Below, in pieces: positions 47,476 to 55,971 of a DNA stretch of 64,000 nt (positions within the stretch are counted from its first letter, which is position 1; every line of letters starts with the position of its first letter). The notes beneath the pieces are model-generated. The model was not told where the DNA came from. It did no database searches and was given only the letters and a program-made list of their open reading frames with translations. Position numbers and translations under genes: made by a program. Source of the stretch: Thermoactinomycetaceae bacterium (lineage in GTDB: Bacteria; Bacillota; Bacilli; Thermoactinomycetales; Thermoactinomycetaceae); the NCBI GenBank assembly GCA_025449975.1, contig JANWIG010000026.1, forward strand, positions 35,622-99,621. The letters run 5' to 3'.

Positions 47476-48072
47476 ATGTCTTCAATTACTGTTGGAGTGT
47501 ATCTTGGAAAAAAGGACCGTCTGGTTCGCTACTGGTATGAAATTTTACCGAAAGGCCAGTTCCCTATGCTGGTGAAGTACTGCATTCAATCGTATTTGCG
47601 CAACAATTACTTTCCGCTTCAATCCATCTGTGATGCTCGGACACTCAAAGAACAGATTCAGATGCGGAGTGAGTATGTACCGACCCAACGTAATGTTACA
47701 TTTACACCTGAGGACGGACCGGTATATCAATGGATTAAAAGTTTGGAGAGCGGCTACCGCAGTGAAGAGATCAAAAATATTTTGAAAGAGACGGTGATTC
47801 ACACACTGCTTAATGACCAACCGATGTACCCTCCGCGTCACATGGGACAAGCCGCTTATGGAGCAAGTATGGAACAGGGGTTTTCTCAAGGATATATGGA
47901 GGAGCAAAAAGTAACTCCTATCATGAAGCGTGAGCACACCATCATGGAAGAAGGATATCCGACATGGGATAAAATGGGTGTTCACAATCCAGAGATGCAA
48001 GGTGAGAAAGAAGTAAGACGGGATCCTGTTAATACACAAGGATATACCCATTTGGTCAACTTTTTGGGATAA
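47476..48072 (+). CDS. Unknown protein, possibly ribbon-helix-helix N terminus
   Basis: I do not recognise this 198-residue protein. Residues 4-45 (ITVGVYLGKKDRLVRYWYEI, then KGQFPMLVKYCIQSYL) could form a ribbon-helix-helix-type strand and helices, similar to adaptor proteins of actin-like systems, and SGYRSEEIKNILKETVIHTLL suggests another helix pair. The rest is Gly/Met/Gln/Glu-rich and probably disordered. There is no signal peptide or membrane segment. ATG 47476 has GAGGTG upstream. It is flanked by terminators, so it is a single-gene unit. Confidence 0.7.
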   Translation: MSSITVGVYLGKKDRLVRYWYEILPKGQFPMLVKYCIQSYLRNNYFPLQSICDARTLKEQIQMRSEYVPTQRNVTFTPEDGPVYQWIKSLESGYRSEEIKNILKETVIHTLLNDQPMYPPRHMGQAAYGASMEQGFSQGYMEEQKVTPIMKREHTIMEEGYPTWDKMGVHNPEMQGEKEVRRDPVNTQGYTHLVNFLG

Positions 48073-48381
48073 AAGAAAAAATCAACAAACACAAGACCTC
48101 TCAGTGATTTGCGCATCCTTATTATAGCATGTTGATGGAATAATTTTCGGTAATCGTAAAGGAGTCCGGTGCATCGGACTCCATCCTTTTGTCTTGGTAT
48201 TGAAAACTTTTTGTGAACTTTTGCCTTTTTTGCAAGAAATTCCAATCCTTTTGTCGTATTTTGTTTGAAAGGGAAAATGAGTCGAAGTAATGGAAGCAGA
48301 ATCAATCAATCGCATAGGAAATCTCCCTACTGAACCTTTTATAACATAGAGTAAGGTTGCTAAAGTTAGGAGTGGGGAATA
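48073..48381. other. 309-bp spacer with a strong hairpin
   Basis: It holds the hairpin at 48161-48190 and otherwise nothing that I can assign. Minus-strand frames here are short and lack RBS. Confidence 0.5.
48161..48190 (+). terminator. Terminator before the GGDEF/kinase gene
   Basis: GGAGTCCG and CGGACTCC form an eight-pair GC-rich stem with loop GTGCAT, followed by ATCCTTTT. Confidence 0.7.
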
Positions 48382-50136
48382 GTGTTAGACGATTTCAAAG
48401 CTTTCGAAACACGGATTTTGTATGATTCGGTAAAAAGCTTCTTTTCTAACCATCCTTTTTTATATTGGACCCTGTTGATCTCAGCTACCATCCTATTGCT
48501 GACACTGATCTTTTTAAAACAAGCAAAAGTAAACAAGTTTCCACCGTATACCTATATGCTATCCATCTTATCCCTCTTAGTCCTTCTAGATGTCATGACA
48601 CTGATGATTCCTATGATGGTGATCTACCTCATCGTACTAGGGAATGTGCTCGTACGAACGACAAATGAAAGGATTGTTATTGTTGCAAGTGTTTATATTC
48701 TAACCTTTCACGTTTTGCAATCAGCCACCTATATTCACAGCTTTTATCTAGCAAAATTAATAAGTGAAACCTTTCTGTTTGTGTGGATTAGTTGGATGAG
48801 TCTTCAGGTCCGTCGTTCACTGAGAGAATTAAACCGAACGAAAACGAGAAATGCGAGTTTGCTTGAAAAATTAAGAGAAGCACAAAAAAGTCTCAATGAG
48901 TACTATATCGAAATCGAAGAAACGTATCGTCGCGACTATTTGACCAGCCTATATAACTTAAGTGGCTTTCAAGAACAAATGAACCGAGCTATGATGAAAT
49001 GCGGGCGGAATCAATCCTATCATGTGATCTGTATCGATTTGACTGACTTCAAACAGGTCAATATGAAGCATGGACTCGATTATGGCGATTCTCTCCTCAT
49101 CGCCCTAGCGAAGGAGTTAAAAAAGAAGCTTCCACCAGATACTCAAGTCGCTAGATATGATGGAGATCAATTTGCCATTGGTTTGACAGGAGATCAACAA
49201 GCGCTGCGAAACTGTTTAAATATATTGGAACAGCTGATGAAGGAACTAAAAGAGAAGAGAGGATTACCAAGCTATTGTCTTGGAACTGCTTCCTATCCCG
49301 CTCAGGCGAGTACAGCAACCGAACTACTTCGTCTTGCCGAGGAACGCCTTTCGATTGAGCAACAACGACTTCGACATAAAGAAGACGAACATCGAAGACA
49401 TTTGGAAAAACTATCAGCAGTTGGACAATTGGCTGCTGGCTTAGCTCATGAGATTCGTAATCCGCTGACCTCGATTCGAGGCTTTGTGCAAATTTCGGCC
49501 GCTGAATCTGATGCGGTAAAGAAATGGGAGTCGATTATCTTGCCTGAAATTGACAGAATCAATGATTTGTTAAAGCAGTTCTTAAATCTTAGTGAGTCAC
49601 GTCCAGCCAAGTTTAAGATTTTTGATTTGGATCAGTTGATGAAAGATGTATTTAGCTTACTTAAACCTAGATCTTTTTTGATGGGACATGAACTGAAACT
49701 TTGCCCTCCTATTTCCCGGGTAATGATCGAAGCAGACCCTGAACAGATTAAGCAGGTGTTAATCAATTTGGTCCAAAACGGGTTAGAAGCGATGACAGAG
49801 AAAGGAAAAGTGGAGATCCATTGGCGGGAGATGAGGGACTTGGTCATTATTTTGGTCAAAGATACAGGATCTGGAGTTCGTCCTGAAAATTATCATCGTA
49901 TTTTCGACCCATTTTTCACAACCAAAGGGGAAGGGACCGGGATGGGTCTCTCCATATGTCAACGAATTATAACGGATCATGGTGGGTATATTTATCCGAC
50001 AAGCCCACCAGAGAAGGGAACCACCTTCCATATTCATTTGCCGATTCGTCAATCACGCAATAAAAAAGTGAAGCCTCCCTTTCCAATCAAAAAGATGTTA
50101 ACTCCCTCACCCTATAAGCGAATTGTTGGTAAATAA
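48382..50136 (+). CDS. Membrane GGDEF-like/histidine kinase hybrid
   Basis: A 584-residue sensor protein of unusual build. About five transmembrane helices (30-150) are followed by a coiled coil, a diguanylate-cyclase-like domain (about 190-320) and a full kinase module. The GGDEF motif reads RYDGDQFAIG, so cyclase activity is unlikely. The kinase has HisKA GLAHEIRNPLTSIRGF and HATPase motifs NLVQNGLEAM, DTGSGV and GEGTGMGLSIC, as in sporulation kinases KinA-KinE. No response regulator adjoins, so it may feed the Spo0 phosphorelay. The start is GTG at 48382 with AGGAGTG upstream. Confidence 0.88.
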   Translation: MLDDFKAFETRILYDSVKSFFSNHPFLYWTLLISATILLLTLIFLKQAKVNKFPPYTYMLSILSLLVLLDVMTLMIPMMVIYLIVLGNVLVRTTNERIVIVASVYILTFHVLQSATYIHSFYLAKLISETFLFVWISWMSLQVRRSLRELNRTKTRNASLLEKLREAQKSLNEYYIEIEETYRRDYLTSLYNLSGFQEQMNRAMMKCGRNQSYHVICIDLTDFKQVNMKHGLDYGDSLLIALAKELKKKLPPDTQVARYDGDQFAIGLTGDQQALRNCLNILEQLMKELKEKRGLPSYCLGTASYPAQASTATELLRLAEERLSIEQQRLRHKEDEHRRHLEKLSAVGQLAAGLAHEIRNPLTSIRGFVQISAAESDAVKKWESIILPEIDRINDLLKQFLNLSESRPAKFKIFDLDQLMKDVFSLLKPRSFLMGHELKLCPPISRVMIEADPEQIKQVLINLVQNGLEAMTEKGKVEIHWREMRDLVIILVKDTGSGVRPENYHRIFDPFFTTKGEGTGMGLSICQRIITDHGGYIYPTSPPEKGTTFHIHLPIRQSRNKKVKPPFPIKKMLTPSPYKRIVGK

Positions 50137-50377
50137 TTTGTGATTGACCCTTTTGCACTGATCAGGACTGCTACGCTACAATAAGGAGAAGAAGCTGAAA
50201 TAGTAGCAATCATTCTGGTCGATAGGAAGGGGGAATACCGTTTCGGAAAGTGCATCGGTTCTCACTTATGAAAAATAGGGTTTGATAAAGTAGAGAAACT
50301 CTAGATCAAGTAGGATCGCTGGATCCGATTGATTTGATGGAAAGAAGGTTTGCAAACTTTCCGTAACGGTGAAGAGA

Positions 50378-50881
50378 ATGAAAAATAAACCGCAATTTAA
50401 TATTGTCAACAATCGGCGTGCTACCACACATGGTGATTATTATACTGGAACACTTAATTTAAGTAATTTATCTTCGGTCCTCATCGATGGTGATCAAGCT
50501 AAAATTGATTTAGGTTTACTTCATGCGAAAAGTGCTGTTGAACGCGGGATTAAGTTTACCTCCAAGAAAGAGGAAGTAACCGATGGAAAGTGGTATAAAG
50601 TGGTGTGGGTGGCGATGGATCGAAATCAACAAGGACCGTATTATGCTGGCGTGACAGCTTGCTCGATGTATATTAATCGTGAACAAAAACGTGGCTGGAA
50701 AAATCTCGCCGAACATGTCAATCGGATGGATCATGCATTAAAACGGCGAATCGATTTAACGGAGCTAAATGAAAAAGAAAAGATGGCATTAAGGAAGTTA
50801 TTGCAAGAAAATAATCGGGAAATGTGGGAAAATAGCTCAGAGGAACTAAAAAAAATGTTGACAACGAAAGTTGACATCTAA
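50378..50881 (+). CDS. ywhD: YwhD family protein
   Basis: A 167-residue protein matching B. subtilis YwhD along its length: FNIVNNRR, KIDLGLLHAKSAVERGIKF, KWYKVVWVAMDRNQQGPYYAGVTACSM and HVNRMDHALKRRIDL. No function is known. In B. subtilis ywhD lies next to ywhE (pbpG) and speE-speB, and the same neighbours follow here. ATG 50378 has GGTGA upstream; GTG 50369 is an alternative. A terminator follows. Confidence 0.9.
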   Translation: MKNKPQFNIVNNRRATTHGDYYTGTLNLSNLSSVLIDGDQAKIDLGLLHAKSAVERGIKFTSKKEEVTDGKWYKVVWVAMDRNQQGPYYAGVTACSMYINREQKRGWKNLAEHVNRMDHALKRRIDLTELNEKEKMALRKLLQENNREMWENSSEELKKMLTTKVDI

Positions 50882-50976
50882 AAGTGAATAGTATGTGAAC
50901 AAATGCGCAAATATCTTGTCGAGCTTCTTTTGCGGGAGTAGACTAGATGGTGATTACGGAACCTTTTGCTAGGACA

Positions 50977-51016
50977 CAAAAATTGCGAACCTTATTAACG
51001 GGTTCGCAATTTTTGT
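50977..51016 (+). terminator. Terminator after ywhD
   Basis: CAAAAATTGCGAACC pairs with GGTTCGCAATTTTTG and is followed by TTT. The AT-rich ends make it symmetric. Confidence 0.9.
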
Positions 51017-51070
51017 TTATAAAACTTTCTTTTTTTGTTTAAGCTAAGGGCAAAAAAAGGAGGTTCTAGT

Positions 51071-51283
51071 ATGGAGCATTTTGCGCGACATGGCGGTGTT
51101 CATTTTACGCCAAACGTTCCACCAGAAGAGATCAACCGATTTGTAAATCGGCTGCCTGAAGAGAAACGAGACAGTATGTTTCATGTCATGGAAGAATTGT
51201 CAAAAGCTGGTCTGATTACGATCCATAATGATGGTATCTTGGCAGATGGTACTGGGAAGATTGGCGGCAGCGATGATTGTTGA
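51071..51283 (+). CDS. Small unknown protein
   Basis: A 70-residue protein starting MEHFARHGGVHFTPNVPPEEINRF, with an amphipathic middle (VNRLPEEKRDSMFHVMEEL) and a Gly/Asp-rich C terminus ending in Cys. I do not recognise it. It is supported by AAAGGAGG upstream of ATG 51071, by its composition, and by terminators on both sides. An earlier in-frame ATG at 51035 is less likely since the SD would lie inside. Confidence 0.65.
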   Translation: MEHFARHGGVHFTPNVPPEEINRFVNRLPEEKRDSMFHVMEELSKAGLITIHNDGILADGTGKIGGSDDC

Positions 51284-51334
51284 CATAAAATGATTTAGAG
51301 CCAGCTAGGCTGATCTGTGATATAGTTCGCTTTG

Positions 51335-51393
51335 GGGCACTGCTCGGAAAGAGAAACGCTCATGCAACGCTTTTTCTCTTCGCAGTGCCCTTT
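51335..51393. terminator. Long hairpin terminator
   Basis: GGGCACTGC pairs with GCAGTGCCC and inner AAGAGAAA with TTTCTCTT; TTTCTGC follows. It lies between convergent genes. Confidence 0.8.
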
Positions 51394-51460
51394 CTGCAGG
51401 AAATAAGAGTCAATGCTTTTTTACTTCTCTCAAGATAGGTGGATGGACGGTTCTGTTTCC

Positions 51461-53515
51461 TTAAAAGTTCTTCAACCAGTTCCAAATTTGCTTCCATAGA
51501 GAGTTCCGTTGGTTTTGCTCTTCAGGTGGAGCCGAATGAAGCGGACAGCTGAGTAAAGGCTCTGTTCCTTTGACAAAATACTCTTGTTTGCTCTGTGGAC
51601 AATAGGGTGTCGATCGATAACCCGTCTCAGGATCAATCTGGACGCTTAGTACATTTTCGGGCATGGGGAATGAGCGATGAGGTAGATTTTTCGTCGCTTG
51701 TTGCATGTAATTTGCCCATATATATTGAGTTAACCGCGTTTTTTCTGGCGGGAGTTTTTTGCCGCGATCATATCCAATCCATACGGTTGTGACGAGATCG
51801 GGAGTATACCCAACAAGCCAGCTATCCCAGTCCGTGGAGCCTGTTTTTCCTGCTTTCGGATGAGAAAAGATCTGTGATACGCGGTGAGCTGTCCCACCTG
51901 GCTCAAATACGCTGGAGAGCATTTGTGTAAGGACATAACTATGACTTGGCTGAATCACCTGTTTGGATTCAGGGGTTGTTTCGAGCAAAACATCTCCTTC
52001 AACATCGACGATTTTACGGATACCGATGATGGGACGATGAACGCCTCCAGAAGCAATGGTGCTATAGGCTTGAGTTAGCTCAAACGGAGTGATGGAATAG
52101 CTGCCTAAAGCGAGGGAAGGAGTTGGCTTTAGATCACTCTTGATGCCAAGTTGCTGGGCTGTTTCAATCACTTTGTGAAGCCCTACACGAAAGAGGGTGC
52201 TAACTGCATAGATGTTATCTGAGTAGGCGATGGCTTCCCGCATGGTGATCGGTTGATTCGGATATTGGTTATTGTAATTGGTCGGGCTATACACCTCATT
52301 TTGAAAGACAAACGAGGTAGGGCGACTTATGATTTTGGTAATGGGTGTAAATCCATTTTGTAAAGCGGTTAAATAAAGAATCGGCTTAAAAGTAGAACCA
52401 GGTTGACGGAGCGCAAAAGCGCGATTAAAAGGAGAAGTGCGATAATCTTTCCCGCCGACCATCGCTTTAATGTGTCCAGTATGGGGATCGACAGAGATGA
52501 GTGCCCCTTGTAACTCTCCTTCTTTTTCCAAAAAATGCGCGATTGTTCTTTCCGCTTCTTCTTGTAATTGACTGTTTAAAGTAGTATAGATTTTTAAGCC
52601 CCCATGGTAAACGAGCTTTTCGTCCAATCCGTATTTGTTGACTGCTGTTTTTAAGATGTAATCGCGGAAGTAGTTAGCCCGCGTTTGTTCTTGTTTTGCT
52701 TTTTGTAATGGCACAATCGTCAGTTTTTCTTGTTTGGCGAGTCTGGCTTCTTGTTCCGAAATCATCTGATTTTTGACCATGAGATCCAATATATGCTCCT
52801 GTCTCTTTTTAGCATGGGAAAAATGGCGATAGGGAGAGTAATATTCCGGACCTCGTGGTAGGCCAGCTAGAAATGCACTTTCTGCAAGGGAAAGGTCTTT
52901 GATCGGTTTATGGAAAAAATAGTAGGCAGCTTGGTTAGCCCCGTAAGCACCATGACCATAGTAAATATGGTTAAAATACATTTCCAGAATATTCTTTTTT
53001 GTATATTGCAATTCCAGTTGAATCGTTAAAATGGCTTCTTTCCACTTTCTTGCCCAAGTGCGGTCATGTGTTAAGTAAAGATTGCGTGCTAACTGTTGTG
53101 TGATCGTACTTGCACCTTGGACAATTTTCCCGGATTTTAGATTCATCCAAGCAGCTCGGGCGATTCCGTGTAAAGAGAATCCAAGATGTTGAAAAAAGGT
53201 ACGATCTTCAGCGGCTAAGGTAGCTTGAAGCAAGAAATGAGGGATTTCGGAGATACGAAGATAGTCAAAAGCATTTCCTTCTTCAGACTGATTGATTAAT
53301 TTCCCCTGATCATCGTATATTTTGGTCATGACAGGAAGATCTGGCGGAGGAAGAGGGCGAGATTTAAGGTAAAAGTAGGCACCTGCGAGTCCAATTCCGC
53401 AAATGACAAAGAAAAGAATGCAAAAACGAAACCAAGGTCGAATCTGTTTGAAGAAACGCCCTAACAAAAAGCGATTGATTTGCAAATGAAGTTGAGAGTT
53501 AGAGTGATCACTCAT
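51461..53515 (-). CDS. pbpG: Class A penicillin-binding protein (PbpG-like)
   Basis: A bifunctional glycosyltransferase/transpeptidase for peptidoglycan. The 684-residue protein has an N-terminal membrane anchor (about 30-50), a GT51 domain (AAEDRTFFQHLGFS, then KSGKIVQGASTITQQLARNL) and a transpeptidase domain with SxxK as GSTFK, SxN as YSDNIYA and KTG as GKTGSTDWDSW. The C-terminal tail has Cys residues. ATG 53515 is chosen since AAAGGAG lies upstream; an in-frame ATG 15 codons earlier is open. Its place next to ywhD and speE matches B. subtilis pbpG (ywhE). Confidence 0.92.
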   Translation of the reverse strand: MSDHSNSQLHLQINRFLLGRFFKQIRPWFRFCILFFVICGIGLAGAYFYLKSRPLPPPDLPVMTKIYDDQGKLINQSEEGNAFDYLRISEIPHFLLQATLAAEDRTFFQHLGFSLHGIARAAWMNLKSGKIVQGASTITQQLARNLYLTHDRTWARKWKEAILTIQLELQYTKKNILEMYFNHIYYGHGAYGANQAAYYFFHKPIKDLSLAESAFLAGLPRGPEYYSPYRHFSHAKKRQEHILDLMVKNQMISEQEARLAKQEKLTIVPLQKAKQEQTRANYFRDYILKTAVNKYGLDEKLVYHGGLKIYTTLNSQLQEEAERTIAHFLEKEGELQGALISVDPHTGHIKAMVGGKDYRTSPFNRAFALRQPGSTFKPILYLTALQNGFTPITKIISRPTSFVFQNEVYSPTNYNNQYPNQPITMREAIAYSDNIYAVSTLFRVGLHKVIETAQQLGIKSDLKPTPSLALGSYSITPFELTQAYSTIASGGVHRPIIGIRKIVDVEGDVLLETTPESKQVIQPSHSYVLTQMLSSVFEPGGTAHRVSQIFSHPKAGKTGSTDWDSWLVGYTPDLVTTVWIGYDRGKKLPPEKTRLTQYIWANYMQQATKNLPHRSFPMPENVLSVQIDPETGYRSTPYCPQSKQEYFVKGTEPLLSCPLHSAPPEEQNQRNSLWKQIWNWLKNF

Positions 53516-53753
53516 ATTTTGTACTCCTTTGACAAAAGAAGTTGGTGCGCAATGAATCAAGCATATTATTTGATAGTCAAAGGAAAAATATACCTGACAT
53601 AAATCTTTAATCTGTTTATGGAGGAAAAGATTGTAACGGCAAAAAACATGAATTATGCTAGTTAACGGGTTTATTTATTGCAGTGCGTGTTGGTGACAAG
53701 AGGATAAAAAGGATTGAGCATTGAGGAAAAGCATACTAAGGAGTTGAATAAAT

Positions 53754-54593
53754 ATGGAATTATGGTATACAGAAAAACAGACACCCCATCATGGGATTAC
53801 AAGCAAAGTAAAAAAATCGTTGCATACGGAACAGACGGAATTTCAACAGTTGGATGTTCTAGAGACGATTCAGTTTGGTAAAATGCTTGTATTAGATGGA
53901 ATGGTCATGACCACCGATGTAGATGAATTTGTTTATCATGAGATGATCACCCATATTGCCATGAATACACATCCAAATCCAAAACAAGTATTGGTGATAG
54001 GTGGAGGAGATGGAGGAGCGATTCGCGAGGTTCTCCGTTATGATTCAGTGGAGAGAGCCGTGTTAGCTGAAATTGATGGCAAAGTAGTTGAAGCATCCAA
54101 GAAATACTTCCCCCAAATTGCTGCAGGGCTTACTGATCCTCGCGTAGAGATCCAAGTAGTAGATGGGATTCAATATGTAAAGGAGAACAAAAATCGCTTT
54201 GATGTGATTTTGGTCGACTCCACAGAGCCAGTGGGTCCGGCAGTGGGCCTATTTGAAAAATCTTTTTATCAAAGTATTGCTGAATCTTTAAATGAAGATG
54301 GGATCATGGTTGCGCAAACGGAATCTCCTTGGTTTAATCGCGATTTAATCTCCAGAGTTTTTCAAGATATCTCTTCACTTTTCCCAATTACTCGCCTCTA
54401 TACTGCTTCGATTCCTACTTATCCAAGTGGATTGTGGAGCTTCACAGTGGGCTCTAAAAAATATGATCCACTCCAAGTGGAAGAGACGAATCTAAAGTCG
54501 TTTGACACACGTTATTATCATCCAGGTTTGCATAAGTCTGTTTTCCAGCTTCCCCGATTTGTACAAGAGCTGTTGATAAGCAAGGAGGAGTAG
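53754..54593 (+). CDS. speE: Spermidine synthase
   Basis: SpeE transfers an aminopropyl group from decarboxylated SAM to putrescine. The 279-residue sequence has [28 protein letters not shown], the SAM-binding [14 protein letters not shown], and [13 protein letters not shown], with [14 protein letters not shown] at the C terminus. ATG 53754 has AAGGAG upstream. It is followed three bases later by speB, and the two form the spermidine biosynthesis pair. Confidence 0.97.
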   Translation: MELWYTEKQTPHHGITSKVKKSLHTEQTEFQQLDVLETIQFGKMLVLDGMVMTTDVDEFVYHEMITHIAMNTHPNPKQVLVIGGGDGGAIREVLRYDSVERAVLAEIDGKVVEASKKYFPQIAAGLTDPRVEIQVVDGIQYVKENKNRFDVILVDSTEPVGPAVGLFEKSFYQSIAESLNEDGIMVAQTESPWFNRDLISRVFQDISSLFPITRLYTASIPTYPSGLWSFTVGSKKYDPLQVEETNLKSFDTRYYHPGLHKSVFQLPRFVQELLISKEE

Positions 54594-54596
54594 TCG

Positions 54597-55466
54597 GTGC
54601 GTTTTGATGAATCTTATTCGGGAAATGTCTTTATCCGATCAAGCATGAATTTAGATCAATCACAAGCGGTCCTATATGGTATGCCGATGGATTGGACGGT
54701 TAGTTTTCGTCCAGGTTCCCGCTTCGGTCCGGCGCGAATTCGTGAATCCTCCTTAGTATTGGAAGAATATAGTCATTATCTGCGGCGTGAATTAAAGGAA
54801 ATCACTTATTATGATGCAGGAGATATTCCACTTGCTTTTGGGAATCCCAAGCGTAGCCTTGAGCAGATTGCTGAATTTGTCGGTAAGGTATTGGATCTGG
54901 GGAAAATACCGATTGGGATGGGAGGAGAGCATTTAGTAACTTGGCCAGTTGTTCAAGAAGTATATAAACGCTACCCGAATTTAGCAGTGGTTCAATTGGA
55001 CGCACACGCGGATCTTCGCACCGATTATGAAGGAGAGGTATACTCCCATGCGACTCCCCTTCGAAAAATTGCTGAATTAATCGGTGGAGAGAATGTTTTT
55101 CAGTTTGGTATTCGCTCGATGACCAAAGAAGAAGTAAAATATGCAGAAACGGCTAACATCCATTTTCATCCTTTTTCCGTGCTTGAGCCGTTACAAGCTT
55201 GTTTGCCTCAGTTGATCGATCGCCCGATTTATCTCACGATCGATATTGATGTACTCGATCCTGCCTTTGCTCCAGGAACGGGAACACCTGAACCAGGAGG
55301 AATTGATACAAGAGAGTTGCTAGCGGCGATTCATACGATGGCACAGGCGGGATTACAAGTAGTTGGGGCAGATGTTGTGGAAGTGGCTCCTGCGTATGAT
55401 CCAACAGAGCAAACCCCAGTCGTCGCTGCAAAAATCATCCGCGAAATGCTTCTAGGTTTTCTATAA
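54597..55466 (+). CDS. speB: Agmatinase
   Basis: SpeB hydrolyses agmatine to putrescine and urea, feeding SpeE. The 289-residue ureohydrolase has the manganese-binding segments GGEHLVTWPV, DAHADLRTDYEG and the signature TIDIDVLDPAFAPGTGTPEPGG. The start is GTG at 54597 with AAGGAGGAG upstream. Only three bases separate it from speE. Confidence 0.97.
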   Translation: MRFDESYSGNVFIRSSMNLDQSQAVLYGMPMDWTVSFRPGSRFGPARIRESSLVLEEYSHYLRRELKEITYYDAGDIPLAFGNPKRSLEQIAEFVGKVLDLGKIPIGMGGEHLVTWPVVQEVYKRYPNLAVVQLDAHADLRTDYEGEVYSHATPLRKIAELIGGENVFQFGIRSMTKEEVKYAETANIHFHPFSVLEPLQACLPQLIDRPIYLTIDIDVLDPAFAPGTGTPEPGGIDTRELLAAIHTMAQAGLQVVGADVVEVAPAYDPTEQTPVVAAKIIREMLLGFL

Positions 55467-55536
55467 CAGTAATGGTTGAAGAAGAAAGGAAATGATAAGA
55501 TACTTTTATTAACAACTTAGGAAGGAGATAGTTCTT

Positions 55537-55971
55537 TTGATTCCCATAGAGATTCAAATTATATCGATCGTTCAACATACACCCGGGGGAAAAGAAGACG
55601 TCATAAGACAAAGAATGCCTGGAACCTTAGCATTGCGTGGTACCGATTGGATTTTAAGATATACCGAAGAAGGAGATTATTCCGATTCGCAAGTTATGGT
55701 GATCTCAGCATTAAACCATTTGAAAATTCATCGTCGTGGTCCCATTTCATACTTGCAAACATATGAGCCGCAAAAGGTGATTCCAAGTAGCATGTATACA
55801 CCTGCTGGTCGTACTGAAATGAATGTAGCAACCACTTATTATGAGCGGCAACGGAACCAGTGGGGAGGACAAATTGATTTTGGCTATAATTTATCAATGG
55901 AGAAAACTCATTTAGGGAATTACCGGTTGACCATTAAATGGACAGAGGGGAACATTTATGAACGTTTTTGA
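55537..55971 (+). CDS. ywiB: DUF1934 family beta-barrel protein YwiB
   Basis: A 144-residue protein of the DUF1934 family (lipocalin-like fold), here with the family's typical neighbour argS. The sequence runs TLALRGTDWILRYTEE to GGQIDFGYNLSMEKTHLGNYRLTIKW. The function is not known. The start is TTG at 55537, with AAGGAGAT upstream. The 3' end overlaps argS by 14 bases. Confidence 0.9.
   Translation: MIPIEIQIISIVQHTPGGKEDVIRQRMPGTLALRGTDWILRYTEEGDYSDSQVMVISALNHLKIHRRGPISYLQTYEPQKVIPSSMYTPAGRTEMNVATTYYERQRNQWGGQIDFGYNLSMEKTHLGNYRLTIKWTEGNIYERF

Noticed and set aside
47545..48051. 168-codon minus-strand frame opposite the 198-residue gene
   Set aside because: No SD; the plus-strand gene has a good SD, promoter space and terminators.
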